Assembly (NCBI GenBank): GCA_905250075.1
Contig: CAJNOP010000030.1
Span: forward strand, 1,484,539 to 1,548,538
Direction: 5' to 3'
Source: Rotaria sp. Silwood1
Taxonomy: Eukaryota; Rotifera; Eurotatoria; Philodinida; Philodinidae
DNA: 64,000 nucleotides
In this document: one piece after another, positions 35,590-49,213 of the stretch
Layout: the number at the start of each line of letters is the position of its first letter
Numbering within the stretch: position 1 is the stretch's first letter
Translations under genes and position numbers: made by a program
The notes under the pieces: model-generated
Told to the model about the DNA's origin: nothing
Databases searched by the model: none
Seen by the model: the letters and a program-made list of their open reading frames with translations, nothing else

Positions 35590-38500
35590 TTAAACTAGAT
35601 AACGTTTTGTTTTTACTCTACAATATCGACGACGAAATAGAACAAGAATAATAATAACAGCAACAAAAATATACAACGAAAAATGTTGTATCAATGTAAT
35701 AATATATTTAACTAATCCAGTATGTTCTTTTATTTCAGTTTTATATTTTATACTTGAAACTAAACGTTCTTGTCGAGTTAATAGCTTTTCATTATTATAA
35801 GATTTGTTCAATATTAATGATGTATCCATATTTTCTTTTGAATAATATTCAACAAGAAAATCAATTGTTTTTGACATGATATATTCATTAGACGTGTTAT
35901 CCTTATTCATTGATTGACATGTTGCGCAGAGCTTTTTACTTGGAAATTGAACTTTTGGATATTGAGGATCTTCCGTTACCTTACCACGTAAACGTTTATT
36001 AACACGATTATGAACTAAAAGATTAAATTTATCAAAAAGCTAATAAGAAGAACTCTATCGAATAAGATGTTCACGCTTTACTTGAAAAGCCACTTATAAA
36101 GTGTTGTAGAGCAACTTGTGGCGCATTGAACGGTGTACAGAATATCACTTTTTCATTTAAGTCTTTATGTTCTGCAAAATCATCTAACAGTTAAAGGATA
36201 TTATTGTAATTGTGAATGATATGACTAACATTAACGCTCAATATGTCTTCAAACCAACTTATACTAAATGTTGTTTAAATTTACTTGAATAGAGCTTTGT
36301 CTACTCATCAGTCGTATAATTTAATAATACTCACAATCGCTTTCTTTGTACCGAAAACCGTAACATTTATACTATATAGTTTCTGTAATTTTTGCCTTTT
36401 ATGATGTTTTAAATTATTGTTTTTGAGGATAAAGTCCAAGAACCACTGTATAAATTTCTCAAAAATTGTGTATCATTAAGCTATTGAAGTATACCAATTA
36501 ATTGTTCTCTGAATTATTATGCGTCATAGTCAGAACAAGTAATGAAAGCCTTAAAAAAACGCCAATTATTCGATTCCAAAAGACAAAAGTATGCAAGTCT
36601 TGGAATAAATACTTTTTGAATGAAAAACTTCCATTTATCAATAAAAAGTTCATCATGCCATATCATTTGATTTATATGGATCTTTGAAAAATGGGAAAAA
36701 AGTTTTTCGCTTTCAGATCCTTCGAAGAGATACAGGAATATGTGAAATTCTTCATTATCATAAGAGAGTGAGCATATATTATAAATCTAATAATTGGCCT
36801 TTTTTTTAGGTATTGATTGGTCTATATGACTATAACGCACAATAATTCAGAGGAAAACCAATCGACATGCTCATAGTACGTGATGACACATAATATTTGA
36901 GAAATTTGCACGGTTAGTCGTCTATTGCTTTGAGGACAGTATCGAACAATTTAAAACATCGTCCAAGCCCAAAATTACAAAAACTAATAAAAATATTAAG
37001 GTTTTGAGTAGGCAGAAAGCTATTATGAGTATTATTAGATATATACAATTAAAAGCAAGACAACACTCTATAGAAGTACATTTAAACAAAATTCGATATA
37101 GATTGGTTTGGATACATACTGATTTCTGCTGCTGTTTGGATGTATTATCCACAGTTGCTATAATAATCCATTTATTGGTATGTGTCTTCTCAAAATATGT
37201 AAAGTTAATGAAAAAGAAATTTTCCATAGAGGATCCAATGCATCACGATTTGGCCACCAAAATGGTATAGATGGCTTTTCAAATAAGGGTAATCATCTTA
37301 TCCAACAAGATATTTTATTCAGGAAGATATGTTACTTTTCCAAAGATAAATAATTGCTTCACGTTTATTTTGTGAGTTAAGTTGAGTTATATTAATAGTT
37401 TCTTTCATGAAATTAATACTACATTGTCGACAACCAAAAAAATGTTTTATATAATTTTTTATAGCTAATGGAATTTCAATAACATTGATTTGTTTTGGTG
37501 CTATTGAAAATAAAAGAAGATAAATGAAGAAAAAAAGAATAAGTGAAGATAGAGAAACCTGTTTGATATTGTGAAACCGTAAGAGTATGAAAAAGAAGCC
37601 AAAGTGCACATGGATAACCACGATATTGTGGTGCAGATCCTGCACAATGTTGATATTGAACATGATCATTTGGTAAATAAGCATTCGATGTTTTTATATC
37701 AATTATCTTTCGAAATTGATTTCCACTAAATCCATTAGATTGTTCATTGACTTTTAACAATAATTGTTTAAAATAAGCCATAACTGGTTCACGACCAGGA
37801 AAATACTATATCAAAACAATTAGAATCGAATATAAAATAAGTTTTGAGTATACATAGTGTCTCACAAAGTTATATGTTCTAGAAAATAATGACTACATCA
37901 AAGGTAGAAATAGGCGTAGCCTACCCATGACAGAAGTTGTGAATGTCTTTAATCTATCTTTACCTGTTATCTGTTATCGCAGACCTAGCATGACTACACG
38001 TTAAGGTCTGGTTTACTTTGTTATTTATACACTACTATTGAGATGTTAATTGAATGAAAGCAGTAGAAAGTTTTTATAAGTAAGCAAAGAAATCCTGCAT
38101 ATCGAAACTGATTGATTGATTTCATACTTTATTTATCTATCAAGAATAGACAAAAAAAAAAGCAAACAGTAACTTAGAAAAAAGTAAAAGCTTGTTGAAT
38201 GAATTCGATAAACTAGTTGAAGAGGGCATAGCAAATCCTACCACAGTATAACAATATAAATACGAATCAGCGATTAATAAGAGATTAGTCAACGATCTAT
38301 GTGAGGTAATAATAATAATAATAATAGCCGATTAGAATGTGTTAAAAGTTACTTAATATCTGGAATAGAAGCGAGAGTCAGCGCTTGTTTGTATTTCAGA
38401 CAGGCAGGCTAGACGGCTTGCTTAGACCTCTGGTAATTATTATTTTCTATGTATCATAGTCAGAACTTCATAATAGTACATATTTATATTCTGTTCAGAA

Positions 38501-41410
38501 TAATAAGGATTGTGATTGGTACAGCTGATAGATGGCACACAGAATAGATAGTCTGTTAAAAGCAAAAGACAGGTCTTCTACTTTTCATTTTGCTATTAGA
38601 TCTCACATAGAATTAGTAACCGAAATGAACTGTTTCTTTTTTATTTAAAGTTGTTTCGTTTCGCTTTCTATTTAGAATCTCTACAAAATTTTTATATTAT
38701 AGACTTTATTTGTTATTATTTACACGTAGATAGTTAATGTTGGTAAGAAACCGAAAGTAACCTCAAGCTACTCTAGTTATCTAGATTATGGTTAATTCGA
38801 ATTCGTAAATAGTTTAACTTTACTTGTTTTCATCTTCTAAGACTGCCATTCATAAATATTCAATTACTTGTGGAATATATTGACCTAGAAAAAGGTATAC
38901 AAAGGCCAATCAGGCTGCAGAAAAACGATTTATTTAAAAACCTTATAGACCATCGTATAATCAATATTTTCAAACTAATGCTAATATTAAAACTCTTAAG
39001 CAATGAATATGTTTTACATGTCATACCTTAGTAAGTACAGTCAACCATTGAACCAGCGCATCATATGCTTCACCGTGAATTTCTTTCGTTTGAGGTACTT
39101 CTTCTCGAAACATATAAGACAAAGCCAATTCAAGATCAATCATATTTACTTTACGATAAATTGTATTTTTATCAAGAATTTCATCTGTTACGTTTTTGTT
39201 TTGAGCAAGTTTTTGTTTTGTTTCAGTATTTTTAAGTGCATTTTTACTAAGAATAACTTCTTCGAAGTCACGATCATCAAAATTCTCAATGTATTTTGTT
39301 TTATTAATGTATAATCGAATAGCATTATTAAATAAATCTCGATAATCAATATTATTACTTTCGAAAAAAAAAATAAATTCATAAAAATTATTTTTATTTT
39401 TAAATAATTATTCTTTTTACCTGCTATTTCGCCCAATATTAATTCGTTCAAAAGTTCGATTTCGAAGGATAACAAATAAAGCAGGTACATCTGTCATGGT
39501 AATATTAAATTTACGCCATAATTTTCCATCTGTAGTCGTTCGAAAAATAGCTATTTGATCACGATATTTAGAAAAGTCAAGCATTACCTATATGTTAACA
39601 ATAAAACTTCTAATTAAAAGTAGAAAAAGAATTTTTACTTGTCGACCAGTAAAATCATCTCGTTTTTCTGCAATCACTAAAAGCATTTGAACTGTTGATG
39701 GAATGCGTGCATAAAGTTCTTCGAATGTAATACGACTAGAAACAATAGAAAAAAATTAGTTAATCAAAATGACATTGTCAGATTTGATGAGCTATGTTGA
39801 ACCAGAAATACCATATATGTAGTTTTGTAGAGCAATTTCTAACATATCGAATCATAGATAAGAAATAAAGTTTTATGAAAATTTTACTGTACTAAGAGTC
39901 CAATACTGCTTAGTCGAGTTTCCTGCCTATCTCAAACCAGAGTACTCGGAATAAAAATTTAAACAATAAAAAATAAAAATAGTAGACCTCCTTCGTACAG
40001 TCTTATACCCACACTCTCCTCCAGAGATCTGAAGGTTAAAAATTTTTTTCATTTATCAAGGAGTTATTTATATTAACTGATCAGAGTTGCTGTGCTGATT
40101 ATTCGTACATAAAAATTTTTAGTACGATCGTTCAGTGTTATTAATATATCGTCAATATATCGACCCTGACATACAGGAAAATAGTCTATTCTAGGAAACA
40201 ATCTTGCGAATTGACGTGAGCCCTTGCTGTTCACAAAGATGTTATACGAAAAACATACAGAGCTCAAAAATGTATAATCTTTTTTAGGCAGTTTCACGTT
40301 CATATTCACTTGCTCTGGGGCACAGAGTCGAATATATTGAAATATCAAGTATTCGAGAAATAAGCTAGAATTAAGAAAACGGATCGGTTTTAAGTATGAA
40401 GAAAGCAACGATGAAAACTATTGACTATAGCAGAGCGAGCAATACTTGCAACTGTACCAAACTGAGTTTAAAAACAAAATTTGAAGAAGTTTACGTTAGA
40501 TATCACAATGTTTATGAGCAGTATATATCTTTTTCAAGGACTAAAATCAGTGTATGGACTGCGAGCACATCAAAAGTTTCATAAGACTCCATATCTTATA
40601 TACTATTCGATGTATCGCAAAATGCTCTACATAACTACACATATGATATCGTCGTTCATAATCGGTCATCGAATCCAGTAAGGTGGCTTAAAAATAAACA
40701 TCCTACTTGACAGGTATAAAATGTGGCCATGAAGGATTTTGTTTTCGTATATTATTAAGTTCTTTAACAAGCCCTTTTTGTACAACTTTGGCGTTCGTCG
40801 CTGGAACTTCAATCGTCTTAGATGTATTATCAAAGATAGTTCCAGGTAGTATGAACTATTTTATAATGACGAAGAAGGAACAACGATTAAAAAGAAACAT
40901 CAAAGAACTCTTTCACTTACTCGAAGAGTCGGATAGCCTCTGATGCTATGTTGGCGACACAGTGGCTTATTGTCTCCTGCGTAACAGTTTATTGCACCAA
41001 TACGAATAATCGTTTTCCACACTGAAGAAAAATAGAATTGATTTTCCAGAATGATACATTTTTTTACCTACTCCAAGTGTCAATAGCTATTTCTCGATAA
41101 GTCTATTATAGAAAAAGAGAAAAAAGTTGAAAGTCTTGTATTCAAAAAAAAAGAAATAGATCTGTCATACATTAGCATAAGATTGACAATGACCACACCA
41201 ACTTGCATAAAATTCAATGAGCCATGCTGTTTCCGATTGATAAACTGTTTGAGAAAAATTTTGACTATTAAGAACGACTACTTTATCATTTGCATTGTAG
41301 AATGAAACTATGTTTCCAGACGATAATGCAGTCGATATAGCATGTTGATAATTGCCAATAATAACAAGAATAATAAAACTAATATATTTATTAATAGGTA
41401 ACGATTTCAT
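35590..41410 (-). CDS. QSOX1: Quiescin sulfhydryl oxidase (QSOX), 10 exons
   Basis: Exons 41410-41171, 41102-41072, 41021-40921, 40855-40707, 39735-39639, 39587-39421, 39357-39027, 37805-37559, 37500-37336 and 36014-35590 give 650 residues. A hydrophobic signal peptide (about 1-25) precedes a thioredoxin domain with active-site WCGHC at 71-75 and the family phrase [21 protein letters not shown] degenerate second thioredoxin-like region follows. The Erv/ALR FAD domain (about 373-545) keeps [16 protein letters not shown], the redox pair GCRQC at 478/481, [10 protein letters not shown], and the third pair CATC at 539/542. A membrane helix lies near 615-640 with a basic cytoplasmic tail. QSOX enzymes oxidise thiols to disulphides with O2 as acceptor in the Golgi or extracellularly. 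All three CxxC centres are intact, so it should be active. Vertebrates have two paralogues, so the number in the symbol is nominal. Introns 36015-37335, 37806-39026 and 39736-40706 are long. Confidence 0.94.
36015..37335. other. 1.3-kb QSOX intron
   Basis: It lies between the exon encoding the FAD-domain CRQC centre and the last exon. A plus-strand open stretch near 37004-37270, with basic residues, and an opposing frame overlap in it. Neither resembles a protein I know and no transposon ends are visible. The other long QSOX introns (37806-39026, 39736-40706) likewise show nothing recognisable. Confidence 0.5.
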
Positions 41411-42079
41411 CGATCAATCAATGATAAACTTATATACAAATGATCTTCAATATGAAAAAGAAAAATACAAGGCATTATATCTACATCAAACTGAATATTT
41501 GATGATTTTAGCTGTCATACAAATGAAGACGAATGAGAAAATATCATTTTTGTCTTCATAGATAACGAACATTTAATGTCAGTCATAGACATCAAATGAA
41601 CATAAACGTGCTAAGATCATAGAGCGAAAGAGAAAAAAAAAGCAGCAGATAAACGGATACTGTCTAATCCGTTAAATAAATTTTGCATCTTCGTCTCTAT
41701 TTCTTTGAATGTCGATGATCAATTGTAAGAAAAAAAAGAACAAAAATTTGGTAATGATCTTAAACATCCTCAAATGGTGCATACACTTGTCTTGTGTTTA
41801 AAACTCATGAAAACTCTCATTTTACTCAAGGTTTGATTAAATCTACTTCTTTAAACAAACATCATTAGTTATTTTTTTTCGTCTATGTCATCATGTATAT
41901 CTGAATGTATCTTCTGTTATTAAAAAAAGAAGCACATTGTTCATCTAATGATTTTAGTTGCAAAAAAAATTAAAAGAAATCACGAGAACAGAATATGATA
42001 AACTACGAAAAAAAAAATCTTTTAGAAATAAGTTACTCCAAGTTGGATATCATTGTGAACAATAGGTTTCATAATACCA
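41411..42079. other. Gap between ECHS1 (upstream) and QSOX on the minus strand
   Basis: 669 bp holding the ECHS1 3' end and the QSOX 5' region. I see no additional gene. The stretch is too long to argue strongly for a polycistron. Confidence 0.5.
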
Positions 42080-43415
42080 TTAATGACCAGTAAATTTTGG
42101 TTTACGTTTTTCTAAAAATGCCGTCATGCCTTCTTTTCGATCAGCCTATATAGAGTGGCAAAAAAGAAAACAAAAAAAAAAATTAAATCTTCTCTGCTAT
42201 CAAAATATTTAACTTACTAAACCAAATGTTGTATGAAAAAGACGTTTTTCCAAACGATTTCCTTCAGCCAATGTAGTTTCAAATGCTAAATAAAATACGT
42301 ATAAAATCTTTTATTAATAAAATGAATATCACTCACCAGCATTGACTGCTTCTTTAGCTAATTGTACAACAATTCTTGAATGACTTGCAATTTTTTCAGC
42401 TGTTTTGATAGCTTCATCAACAACTTTATCGGGTGGAAAAACAGCACTAACTAAACCAAACTTTTCAGCTTCTTTTGCACTAATTCGATTGCCTGTTAAT
42501 ACCAGTTCCATTGCTTTTGATTTTCCAACAAAACGAGGTAAACGTTGAGTGCCACCAGCACCTTTCAAATAGAAACAATAATAATAATAACAATATAATA
42601 AAACTTTTTACCTGGAATTGTACCAATAATAATTTCTGGTTGACCAAATTCAGCTGTATCTCCAGCATAGATAATATCACACATCATTGATAATTCACAA
42701 CCACCACCTAACTATCAAATGAAAGAAAAAAAAAAATAGATGAATCATATTTTATTTAATAAACCATACTGCAAAACCATTGACAGCAGCAATAATTGGT
42801 TTTTTAACTCGTGTTACTGCTGACCATTCATCAAGAAAACCTGAACTAACCACTTGTGCTAATTCATTATGTTGCATTTCTTTGATATCAGCACCGGCTA
42901 AAATATTCATAATTGATTAATTTATTAAAAAAATGAAAAAAAAAAAAACAAGAATTAACCAGCAAATGCACGTGTACTGCCCGTTAATACAATACAACCA
43001 ATTTTTTCATCTTTATCAAGTGATTCTAAGACTGTACTCAACTAAAAGAAGACGATCAATAGAAATAAATAAATCAATAAAACTATTCATACTTCTTTCA
43101 TAAGACCATCACACAATGCATTTAATGCTTTTGGTCGATTGAGTTGAACAAGTGCGACATTAGAATTTTGTCCTTTTATGTCCACTAATACATATTCATA
43201 TTTTTTTTGTTGCTTATTACCATCTGTAGATATAAAAAAAACAAAATAATATATATATACTCTCTCATGTTTTTTTTTGTACTTTGTTGACATGATTCTG
43301 TTGATGCTAAACGAAGAGCCAATGATGTCGCATGATTTGGTTTTAAAAGAAGTGTTGTTGTTGTTGTTGCTGAACTTTTAAGAACTTGTGAAAATGTTCG
43401 TGCAAGAAAACTCAT
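42080..43415 (-). CDS. ECHS1: Mitochondrial short-chain enoyl-CoA hydratase, 8 exons
   Basis: Exons 43415-43283, 43223-43093, 43041-42960, 42897-42770, 42711-42612, 42561-42337, 42285-42218 and 42145-42080 give 310 residues (human ECHS1: 290). The first 45 residues are rich in Ser, Thr, Arg and Leu with almost no acid, as expected for a mitochondrial presequence. The crotonase fold follows: [12 protein letters not shown], the CoA/oxyanion loop [16 protein letters not shown], then [12 protein letters not shown] carrying the first catalytic glutamate and [19 protein letters not shown] carrying the second. The end reads [13 protein letters not shown], a conserved C-terminus. The enzyme hydrates 2-enoyl-CoA to 3-hydroxyacyl-CoA in beta-oxidation and valine catabolism. 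Introns are all short (47-73 bp). All catalytic residues are present. Confidence 0.95.
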
Positions 43416-43832
43416 CTTTAATACACAAAATTCTTAAATAAAGGCAAATAGATACTTTTTTCTACTATAGAAATAGTCTTTCTTCTCACACAATGCTATG
43501 TGTGTTTGAAATATCTAATTTATTCGCCTAATGCAGAAAAGACCTATTTTTATATTGGCTATTTTCAATAAAAGAAGCGATTCTAGACTATTAATAAATA
43601 ACCAAAAGAAGAAAGCAACTCTATTGGATCGTATTTGTACCAATAGAAAATGCATTATTTTAATAATCATATTACTTGTTGTAACAAACAAACAGAGCAA
43701 GCACACATGGCCTCTATTTTAATCAAAATTATAAAATTCAAAAAATATTGCTACACATTTCAAATATGGATAAATCAATAAAAACTGAAGATTAATTAAC
43801 TCAATTTGATTGAACGCTTCGTTAAAAGATGA

Positions 43833-44099
43833 GGTTCTCACATAGGCGGCGCGCTATAGTAGCGAGGAGAAGCACTTTCTTCCCCCCAAAAAAAACTTTG
43901 GGGTAGCAATAAAAATTTATCGCTTCCTCTAACTACCTCTATTTTATAGATAATTTAAGCGTAACTTTACTACTTATATGGATTTGAGCGACATATCAGC
44001 AAAATAATATGTTCAATTGCTTCTTCTAGGAAAATTTGGAGAAGCGATAAATTCTTGCTTCCCCAAAAAAATTGACGTTATGCCGCCTATGAGTTCTCA
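43833..44099. mobile_element. hAT-like MITE with 8-bp target duplication
   Basis: The body 43841-44091 (251 bp) starts CATAGGCGGC and ends with the exact reverse complement GCCGCCTATG. Flanking 8-mers are GGTTCTCA (43833-43840) and AGTTCTCA (44092-44099), differing at one base. Inside, GAAGC..ATTTATCGCTTCC and GGAGAAGCGATAAATTC are further inverted copies. Short CA-type termini with an 8-bp duplication fit hAT elements. There is no coding capacity, so it depends on a transposase elsewhere. Confidence 0.72.
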
Positions 44100-47000
44100 T
44101 AGATGTTTTATATAGACTGAAATACCATGAGAAACATAATCGAAAGATATGCTATAAACTTCTCTTTCCAATAGAAGACTCTGAAAAAGATGTATGCGCT
44201 GAAACCAAAGAAAAGCGAGGGGTTTCTATGGCACCAAGAAGTTTACTAGAATATATATGTTTGTATTTCTCTTTTTTTTGAGCCCTAGAGAAATGATTAT
44301 GGTTCTAAGAGAGCGTTACATCTGCGTTAAATGACCAGATGTACGATCTTGTTAAATCTGATGCATTCATTATTTAACATGTAACCTTTTTTTAGTTTGA
44401 GTTTATTAAATTATACAAGTGATTTTGATATGAAATCAGGTCAGTTCAATCGAAATTCATGAATGCATTATGCATGTTTATTTAAGAAGACAACTATTTT
44501 CTTACGTTAATTTGACTTAGAGTTGATTTTTCAAAAGAAAATATATATTTTTATCCGGATAATATTCTCTTCAAGCAGCAACATCAAAGATATAATGTCA
44601 AAAAGTTGAAGATAAAATTTTGTTAAATATATTTCATAGATTACAATATTTTGCACTGACTGAAACTAGTAGTATAACTATTGAATTATTGATATTCCTC
44701 TAAGTTTATTTTCAAAAAGAAGCAAAATAGAGCCATCAATGTAAGGACTTTTGAACAATAAATAAACCTTCACTGGTTATCTGAAAATAAAAAAATTAAA
44801 TTTCTTTACCTTTGTCAGTTACGTGAATTTCATTTGTGACAATTCAAGTATTGTTTGAAATCAAGAAGATTCAGCTCAGATTAATGTTTGAAATGCACCT
44901 AAAAACATAGTTTCTTCTTTTCATCTATTCACGTTAGTTTTAATCCTTTAGGAAAGTCAGTTACACTGATTTGATTGACATTGTAGTATACGATCATTTA
45001 GTTGGCGTTCTATGGAGTAGGTCATGTAAGACACGATCGATCGTGCTCAATTGAACGTGTCACATTTTTTTTCATTCAAGATATATGATAGAGGCAAGTA
45101 TTTTTATGAAGTTTGGATGCAAGAAATTTTAAAAATATCGAAGCTTCAATTTTGTACGAATTTTTCTCTGAAAGCTTTGAAAATCCACGACTCAATAACA
45201 GGGTATGAGTGTCGTTTTTCTTCGACACAAATCTACACCCACATTCTATTCAATATCTTCCATCAATTATTTTTCGTTGTATCTATTTTCGTGGATGTAT
45301 GCTAAGAGAAAAACGATATCAACATACATACTCAAGATATGATCAAATGTAAGTCAAAAAAGAAATAAGTTTTTTATTATTGCCTTTGAAAAAATCGCTT
45401 CTCTGTTATTTTACTGGCTCTAATGATATTTTATTTTGCAGCTGGTCCCACAATAGTATTTTGCAGAATTAATTTCTATTGCGCCTTTTTTTGCAGCTAA
45501 TAACATCAAGTTTCGATCATATGTGTGTGTTACACAGATGTTAGTGAAGAGTGCTTGATGCATACATAGAATAGTGTCACCGCGTAGACGTAGATGGGGT
45601 CAGAGTCTTAGCGTGCATGGTTTTGTAAAGAAGATTGATTTTCACACCCCACCCTTATACGCTCTATTGAAGGCGAGGCATTCTACTATGTATTCATGCA
45701 ATATAACTTTTGATATTAACTATTTTGTAAAATTTCAAACATCACTATCAGAAATTTTACTCAGTCCTAATATATTCGGGGTTATACGACTTTCTTGACT
45801 AAGTTGGCTTCCTCAGGGTGTGGATGTCGATCTGTCTAAAAGATCAGAAAATACGATTGTGTCTGGGCACTAGTTGCCGTTTTCGTTATATTCACTGGTC
45901 AATTTTTCGAGTTCAGACTATGTTGAAATTTGAATGAAGTGAGACCATTGATTTGTTCTACTGAGTACAAAAATAAGAATGATGCATCAGTTAAGTGACC
46001 ATAGTCTTTTATTTTAGGACAAGAGATGATTGAAAAATTGTCGACTTAATATTTAAATCATCATACGGATTGCAGTGTTATTCCAAATATTAAACGATAA
46101 TGTATCAGTGACACTATCTTGTTGTGACTCATGATGAAAAATTTCCTAATTAGTGTTGTTTTCTATGATTAGTTTCGGTTGCTCGTAATTGTTTGGATTT
46201 CAACAATATTGTTTCAAACTTTAAGGCACGAATAACTAAGTAATTCTGTTACGTGGTCTAACAAGGCAATAACTGATAACAGAATCAATTTACAGCAATC
46301 AATCAAAAGCAAAAGATAAATAATAGAGAATAAGTGTTTCCTTCTTTTTCTATTCTAAACTCATATTATTGAAATGAAAGTTTTCTTTATTCTGTTTTCG
46401 GTAGAGAATATTTTTTTTTATTATTTATTGAGAAAAATCGAATGAATCATTAGGAGTAATTGTAACTTGTCAGCGCTCACTGGGAGCCATGGACGAATAT
46501 TTTCATATTATTTACATGATTCATTTTTTTATGTTGTCATCAAATACTGATTTATTCCTTTTGTTAATGACAGTTACTCGAAAATAATATCGTTAGTTTG
46601 ATTACTTAGCCATGTGTCGTTCTGTTTTTTTTACTAGTTAACTGAGATCGATAAAATTGTGATGTAACTGGTTGTCCAGAAAGAATCATCATCTTCTTCT
46701 TTCTCTTAGTATCTTTTCTATTATCCGCTTCATTAAAACTTTTATTCTATGAAATGATATCGCTGCGAATTCTGCACAAATGCTATACTCTATTTAATGA
46801 ATAAAATATCCTCCAGTTTTCTTTGGATGAAACTTCATTGAAGAGTAAAATCAAATAAACAATGTAAAAATTTTCTTTTTTAATTTTTTTGACAGAACGT
46901 TGTATTTCGTCTGTCAAGGTTGTGTTTGTTGTTAAATAGTCTCAATTCATAGCTTCAATCAGGTCACTCCATAAATTTTAATACAGTGGGCAACGATTCT

Positions 47001-48307
47001 TAGGAATGAATGCTGAAAAATGATCAGCATAATATTTTTAATTCAGATTATGCATGTGAGATCTTGTGCCGTTCTGTTGTTATATCCAATCGTTCCCGAT
47101 CATTTCGTGGCAGCATTTGAGTACTAATGAAAGAACGTTATTGATGTATCTTCATTGATTGTTTCATCTTCTAATGTCATTGACACTATCAATCCATGAG
47201 CATATACATCTAACTACATTATCATCTCTACTAGAAATTTTGTTCACTAATAAACACTACCTGTTCTTGTCCGCATCTTCTCTACTGTTAGCTCATGTCT
47301 GATCAATATGATTATCATATATTCTATATAAATCAAAAATTTTTCATTACTAAAAAGCTAACTCTTCGTATTGTTTTCAGTATCATTATTTAACATCCAA
47401 TTTGCAAACTTCATCTTTGTCCTTTTTCGAATATTAGCCAATATTGGCTACTTGATTTTCTTGAATGGGATATCGACAAGACTTTTCCGCAGTATCCACT
47501 GTGTACTAGTTTTTGAAATATTCATTTCAGCAGTCATTCTTCCTGTTAATACTTGTTTGTTCTGAGCTAGACATAGTTGAGTCTTCGAAATTTTAACTTT
47601 TCTTCGAACTGTGTTTGGACAACCAGAACTGTGTGACAAAATGATAGAGTCAATTTTGCTGATCATTTGAATATTCAGTTTGATTGATGATAATGAACTT
47701 ATTCACCTAATCACGATATATTTCTAACGATCCATCGGCATTTCCATATTTATTTTTTTTACAGATATTTGCATGTATTTACTTTTCATGTTTTTTTCAA
47801 ATATTTCTTTCTAAAAGGGTGTTTCAATTAAAGAGATAACAGAGGATAAATTTCAAAAATACTAACAGTACAATTCTTTATCGGTCATTTGATATTACCA
47901 TGTAAATATATCAAAACAAAACATCAAGTGAGAGATATGACTTGATAGTTTTTTAATGATATTTAAAAAACTTATTGTTGTTGGTTTTAATAAAGAAAAT
48001 GAGATGAAACAATACGAATAAAGGAACCGATTCAGTCACAATCTGCAAAAATTGAGATGTATAATAAACGAAGAAAATGTTTTTTGTGATTTCATAGATG
48101 TCAGATGTTGATGGCGCGTTTAACATAATATAACTTGAGTTATAGACCACCAGTAACCAGTCATTATTCTGTCAGTGGTTTATTTTCTTTCCTGATATAT
48201 GTCTTCGAAATAGGTAATCAGCTGTTTGTATTCTGAATCAGCACAAATAAAATAAGTAAAACAATCATCATTACGTTTTTTTTTATTCATCTAATGTCAA
48301 AAAGCTC
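44100..48307. other. 4.2-kb intergenic region between divergent ECHS1 and LysM genes
   Basis: AT-rich, with only short random-looking open frames on both strands. No exon with flanking splice signals and a recognisable motif was found. No long inverted repeat was seen after the MITE. The right end should contain the LysM-gene promoter. Confidence 0.45.
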
Positions 48308-49213
48308 ATGGCCAAAGTATCGACAGATCTACAAACTAGTCAGTCAGTTATTTCAACAATGATACCAACAGAAACACGTACTCTCAAAGATTCAGTACAT
48401 AGTTCAAAACGTATAGGTGGAAATTATGGTAGTTTAGCTAAATCAAAAATTCTTCCAACATTTTACATTGTTCACAAAGTTGAATTAGATGATACTTTAC
48501 AAAGGCTTGCATTAAAATATAGTATCAATGTATGTATTGTATAGATTTTTCTTTTAATCGTTATTATTTACTATATTTCAATTGCAGATTCAAGAAATCA
48601 AACGAGTTAATAAATTATGGTCTGATGCTGAATTAGGTTTATTAGAAAATGTATATATTCCTGTTAGTTCTACGCAAATATCAATATTTCGAACTCAATA
48701 TCCAACATTAGATATTGTTCAAAATATACCATTATTAACAAATCCTTTTCGAAAATCATCAATAAATACAAATACAATTGATGGAATAACTTCATCTAAT
48801 CGATTATCTGATAGTTCAATTTCTATATCAACAACAAACAAATCATCCTATCAAGATTATCTGTCGAAAATCGATCAACAAATACAACTAACAAAAAAAA
48901 CATTACAATTAATGGATATCAAAGAACAACTTCCAAAGTATAAATATTAATAAATAATATTTGATAATTATATTTGTATTTTAGTTCCGAACCTCGTGAC
49001 ATATTTACTTCACATATTTCTAATAAGAATGATACAAATTCTTGTAAAAATAATCGTACTACTTCTCAAAATAATGAACAACATACAAATGCATATCATC
49101 TATCTGATAATAGTGTATTTCTGAATATGACAAAACACAATTCACGTGATAAATATATATCAGCTGCTCTTGAACGAATACAACGAGAAAAAGATGATTT
49201 TGATGAACTGTAA
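48308..49213 (+). CDS. LysM domain-containing protein (LYSMD1/2-like), 3 exons
   Basis: Exons 48308-48529, 48588-48937 and 48985-49213 give 266 residues. A single LysM domain spans about 58-105: YIVHKVELDDTLQRLALKYS, then NIQEIKRVNKLW and ENVYIPV. This is the arrangement found in animal LYSMD1/LYSMD2, small intracellular proteins with an N-terminal LysM and no signal peptide. Their ligand and role are poorly known. Some LysM-like domains of this type are thought to bind proteins rather than chitin. The remainder is Ser/Thr/Asn-rich and probably disordered, apart from an acidic and basic helix-like end (ALERIQREKDDFDEL). No membrane segment is visible, which argues against LYSMD3/4. The gene stands alone in a gene-poor stretch. 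Confidence 0.85.

Noticed and set aside
37004-37270. Basic plus-strand frame in a QSOX intron considered as a transposase fragment
   Set aside because: No catalytic or DNA-binding motif can be recognised, and no terminal repeats flank it.
40073-40408. A minus-strand frame with the string [12 protein letters not shown], reminiscent of the reverse-transcriptase catalytic box
   Set aside because: No other reverse-transcriptase motif precedes or follows it, the rest of the frame is unlike any such protein, and it lies in a QSOX intron. Most likely chance.
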